Of a stretch of 62,192 bases of DNA, positions 59,971 to 62,192 are shown in pieces. The position numbers and the translations under genes are program-made. Position 1 is the stretch's first letter, and the number at the start of each line of letters is the position of its first letter. The DNA lies in the NCBI GenBank assembly GCA_022360875.1, contig JAKSBZ010000184.1, positions 1-62,192 on the forward strand. The letters are read 5' to 3'. The stretch comes from Cytophagales bacterium (GTDB lineage Bacteria > Bacteroidota > Bacteroidia > Cytophagales > Cyclobacteriaceae). The notes under the pieces were generated by a model. That model searched no databases. It saw only the letters and a list, made by a program, of their open reading frames with translations, and was not told the origin of the DNA.

Positions 59971-61563
59971 TTAACGATGGTTTACATCTACTCCTCCATA
60001 AATCGCAGCTATTCGCTCGGCACAGCGCTCACCGTCAATCGCCGCTGAAGCGATACCTCCGGCATATCCCGTTCCTTCACCGCAAGGAAACAGACGTTTC
60101 ACTTCCACATGTTCCAGCGTTTCTTTATCTCTTGGCACGCGCACCGGCGAGGAGGTGCGGCTCTCAACACCCAAAATCTGTGCGTCATTTGTAAGATAAC
60201 CCTTCATTTTCTTACCAAACGACTTGAAACCAAATTTCAAGCGGTGAGCAACTTGTTTTGGCAACACCTCTCGCATATCCACGGAATTCATGCCCGGCTG
60301 ATACGATGTTTCCAATAAATCTGTCGATACTTTTCCGTCTACAAAATCCTGCAAACGCTGCGCCGGCGCAATTTGTCCGCCGCCGCCCGCTCGGAAAGCA
60401 GCCTGTTCCACTTGTTTCTGAAACTCCAGTCCCGCCAAAGGCCCAAGATGCGCATAAGGCTTCCAGTCCTCTTCATCAATGGAAACGACAATGCCAGAGT
60501 TGGCATATTTCGAATCGCGCCTTGATGGCGACATTCCGTTTACTACAATTTCGTTAGGAGCAGTTGCAGCAGGAACGATAAATCCGCCCGGACACATGCA
60601 AAACGAGAAAACGCCTTTGGGCTGGGCTTTGTAGTTCACTTGGCTTACCAAAGAATAGGCCGCCGCCGGCAAATATTCCCCGCGGTCAGGCGAGCATTTA
60701 TACTGAATCTGATCAATAAGATTTTGTGCATGCTCCACACGCACACCCAATGCGAACGGTTTTGCTTCCAGTTTTATCTGGTGCGCAACCATCAGTTCAA
60801 AAATGTCGCGCGCAGAATGTCCTGTAGCCAATAGAACGGCCTCACCCATTATCGAATCGCCATGCTGGGTTTTCACCCCTTTCATTTCTCCGTTCTGAAG
60901 AATAAAATCAGTCACACGCGTATCGAAATGCACTTCACCTCCTGCGTCCAAAACGCTTTGCCGCATTTCAGCTATGATCTTCGGCAACTTATTCGTTCCG
61001 ATGTGCGGATGCGCGTCAATTAATATTTCCGGCGTTGCTCCGTGAGCCACGAAAATCTCCAGGATCCGTTTGAAGTCTCCGCGTTTTTTTGACCGCGTAT
61101 AAAGCTTTCCGTCTGAATAGGTTCCGGCGCCGCCTTCACCAAAACAGTAATTGGAATCCGGATTTACCGTTTGCTCTTTGTTGATGGCCGCCAGATCACG
61201 CCTGCGCATTTGAACATCTTTCCCGCGTTCGAGCAAAACGGGTCTCATGCCCAGTTCAATAAGCCGCAAGGCCGCAAACAATCCCGCAGGACCCATTCCG
61301 ACAATAACGACATCTTTAGCTTGACTGACATTCGAATAATCTTTTTTATACGATAGCAAAGCCTCAGGCTCTTCATTCAAGTATACATCCGCCATTACAT
61401 TCACTTTCACCTTTTTCCCGCGGGCGTCAATCGAGCGGTTTTTCAGACGAAAGCTAAACTGGTCCTTCTCCTGCGCCTGCACTTTCTTTTTCAAAAAAGA
61501 TGACAACTTTTCTTTGTCAAAAGCCACTTCAGGCGGCAAAGTATATTTCAGTGATTTCTTCAT
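59971..61563 (-). CDS. NAD(P)/FAD-dependent oxidoreductase, COG2509 type
   Basis: The 530 residues match uncharacterised FAD-dependent dehydrogenases. After an N-terminal alpha/beta part of about 85 residues comes the dinucleotide fold VVIVGMGPAGLFAALRLIELG, then ERGKDVQMRRRD, NYCFGEGGAGTYSDGKLYTRSKK, a second FAD contact VLLATGHSARD, and CGEGTGYAGGI near the end. The layout is known from many phyla but its substrate is not established. A terminator follows. Confidence 0.9.
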   Translation of the reverse strand: MKKSLKYTLPPEVAFDKEKLSSFLKKKVQAQEKDQFSFRLKNRSIDARGKKVKVNVMADVYLNEEPEALLSYKKDYSNVSQAKDVVIVGMGPAGLFAALRLIELGMRPVLLERGKDVQMRRRDLAAINKEQTVNPDSNYCFGEGGAGTYSDGKLYTRSKKRGDFKRILEIFVAHGATPEILIDAHPHIGTNKLPKIIAEMRQSVLDAGGEVHFDTRVTDFILQNGEMKGVKTQHGDSIMGEAVLLATGHSARDIFELMVAHQIKLEAKPFALGVRVEHAQNLIDQIQYKCSPDRGEYLPAAAYSLVSQVNYKAQPKGVFSFCMCPGGFIVPAATAPNEIVVNGMSPSRRDSKYANSGIVVSIDEEDWKPYAHLGPLAGLEFQKQVEQAAFRAGGGGQIAPAQRLQDFVDGKVSTDLLETSYQPGMNSVDMREVLPKQVAHRLKFGFKSFGKKMKGYLTNDAQILGVESRTSSPVRVPRDKETLEHVEVKRLFPCGEGTGYAGGIASAAIDGERCAERIAAIYGGVDVNHR

Positions 61564-61577
61564 TCTCCAATTCCTTT

Positions 61578-61605
61578 AAAAAAAATAGCCACAAAAGAGT
61601 GGCTA
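61578..61605 (-). terminator. Rho-independent terminator of the RluA-family gene
   Basis: TAGCCAC (61605-61599) pairs perfectly with GTGGCTA (61592-61586) around six bases, followed by eight T. Confidence 0.9.
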
Positions 61606-61611
61606 AATGTT

Positions 61612-62192
61612 TTAATCAAAGCGCAAGTTCGAATATTTGGCCTTCAGGTTGAGCTCCTCATACTGAAGGAACTGCTCCCAAAACTGGTTTTTCGGGACCC
61701 CCGCGCGAATGTACATTTTTTCTTTCTTCACCGGATGCTCGAAAATCAAATCTTTGGCATGCAGATTTATGCTTCCGTCTGGATTTGCCTTTGGAAAACC
61801 GTACTTCTTGTCCCCGCGGATCGGGCAGCCCATCGAAGCCAGCTGTACGCGAATCTGATGCGGACGCCCTGTCAGCGGACGGACCTCCAGCAAGTAATGA
61901 TCGTTCATCTTGCCCATCACTTTGTAAAGCAATTCAGCTTTTTTCGCGCCTTCCACTTTCTGGTCGAAAGCAGTAGTCTTGTTCTTCGAAGGATCTTTCT
62001 TCAGCCAATGCACAAGTTTTCCTTCTTTCTGCTTCGGTCTTTTCTTCACAACTGCCCAGTACACTTTATGCACTTTTTTCGCCTGAAACATTTTATTCAG
62101 GCGCTCCAGGGCTTTCGAGGTGCGCGCAAACATCAGCACACCCGATACCGGACGGTCAAGCCGGTGCACACAGCCCAAAAACACTGCCCCAG
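61612..62192 (-). CDS. RluA-family RNA pseudouridine synthase, 5' truncated by window edge
   Basis: The frame is open to the right edge, so the start lies beyond the window; the GTG at 62184 is internal. VHRLDRPVSGVLMFA carries the catalytic Asp, followed by VHKVYWAVV, RPLTGRPHQIRVQLASMGCPIRGDKKYG and NLHAKDLIFEHP. This is the RluA branch of pseudouridine synthases (23S rRNA or tRNA targets); which RNA is modified cannot be told from this part. A strong terminator follows. Confidence 0.9.
   Translation of the reverse strand, partial: GAVFLGCVHRLDRPVSGVLMFARTSKALERLNKMFQAKKVHKVYWAVVKKRPKQKEGKLVHWLKKDPSKNKTTAFDQKVEGAKKAELLYKVMGKMNDHYLLEVRPLTGRPHQIRVQLASMGCPIRGDKKYGFPKANPDGSINLHAKDLIFEHPVKKEKMYIRAGVPKNQFWEQFLQYEELNLKAKYSNLRFD

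Noticed and set aside
1-62192. tRNA or rRNA genes, insertion sequences, integrase or phage genes
   Set aside because: None of the expected motifs (CCA-ending cloverleaf, transposase or integrase signatures, terminal repeats) were found on reading through.

Overview
The window reads as a chromosomal segment of a Bacteroidota bacterium, probably a free-living or host-associated member of the Cytophagales or a neighbouring order. The evidence is three proteins with type IX secretion (T9SS) C-terminal sorting domains, promoters matching the phylum consensus TAnnTTTG, small phylum-specific families (DUF3098, DUF3078 and a DUF6728-like protein), the long three-domain form of IspG, and starts that mostly lack a Shine-Dalgarno sequence. 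Both ends cut through genes: the frame at the left edge is open from base 3, and a pseudouridine synthase runs off the right edge.

Layout. 1-2.7 kb: the C-terminal part of a large coiled-coil protein with a degenerate M91-like protease core. 2.8-12.4 kb: a 2945-residue secreted LamG protein and a small secreted relative, both on the minus strand. 12.4-14.2 kb: a gene-poor tract with four diverged copies of the giant gene's structured 5' leader. 14.2-18.8 kb: ftsX, DUF3098, uppP, truB, ribF and murI, a compact cell-envelope and cofactor cluster. 18.8-27.3 kb: a coiled-coil membrane protein, a GH18-like membrane protein, and an overlapping pair of a TonB-dependent receptor and an nSTAND/WD40 protein. 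27.4-33.3 kb: mnmA, a DUF4157 protein of the kind linked to extracellular contractile injection systems (eCIS), glnS, and a second degenerate M91-like protein. 33.5-44.5 kb: a uracil-DNA glycosylase-like protein, an ATP-cone/nuclease fusion, a HIT protein, an MltD-type transglycosylase, DUF3078, an MFS transporter, a LolA-like protein, a lipase-like hydrolase and ispG. 44.7-52.1 kb: two small genes, a T9SS-exported M43 metalloprotease, a heptosyltransferase-like enzyme and an OmpA/PD40 protein. 52.7-62.2 kb: transketolase, YceI, a BamE-like lipoprotein, a candidate structured RNA, a polyprenyl diphosphate synthase, two small genes, heme A synthase, a COG2509 flavoprotein and an RluA-type enzyme.

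Most of the window is housekeeping (tRNA modification and charging, envelope precursors, isoprenoids, heme). Three accessory themes stand out. The first is secreted surface proteins. The second is a set of effector-like genes (the DUF4157 protein and two M91-like pseudoenzymes), one of which carries eukaryote-like short linear motifs. The third is the tandem array of hairpin leaders upstream of the giant gene, which no standard feature type explains and which I rate the most interesting signal here. All family assignments come from reading motifs by eye; no database search was run.
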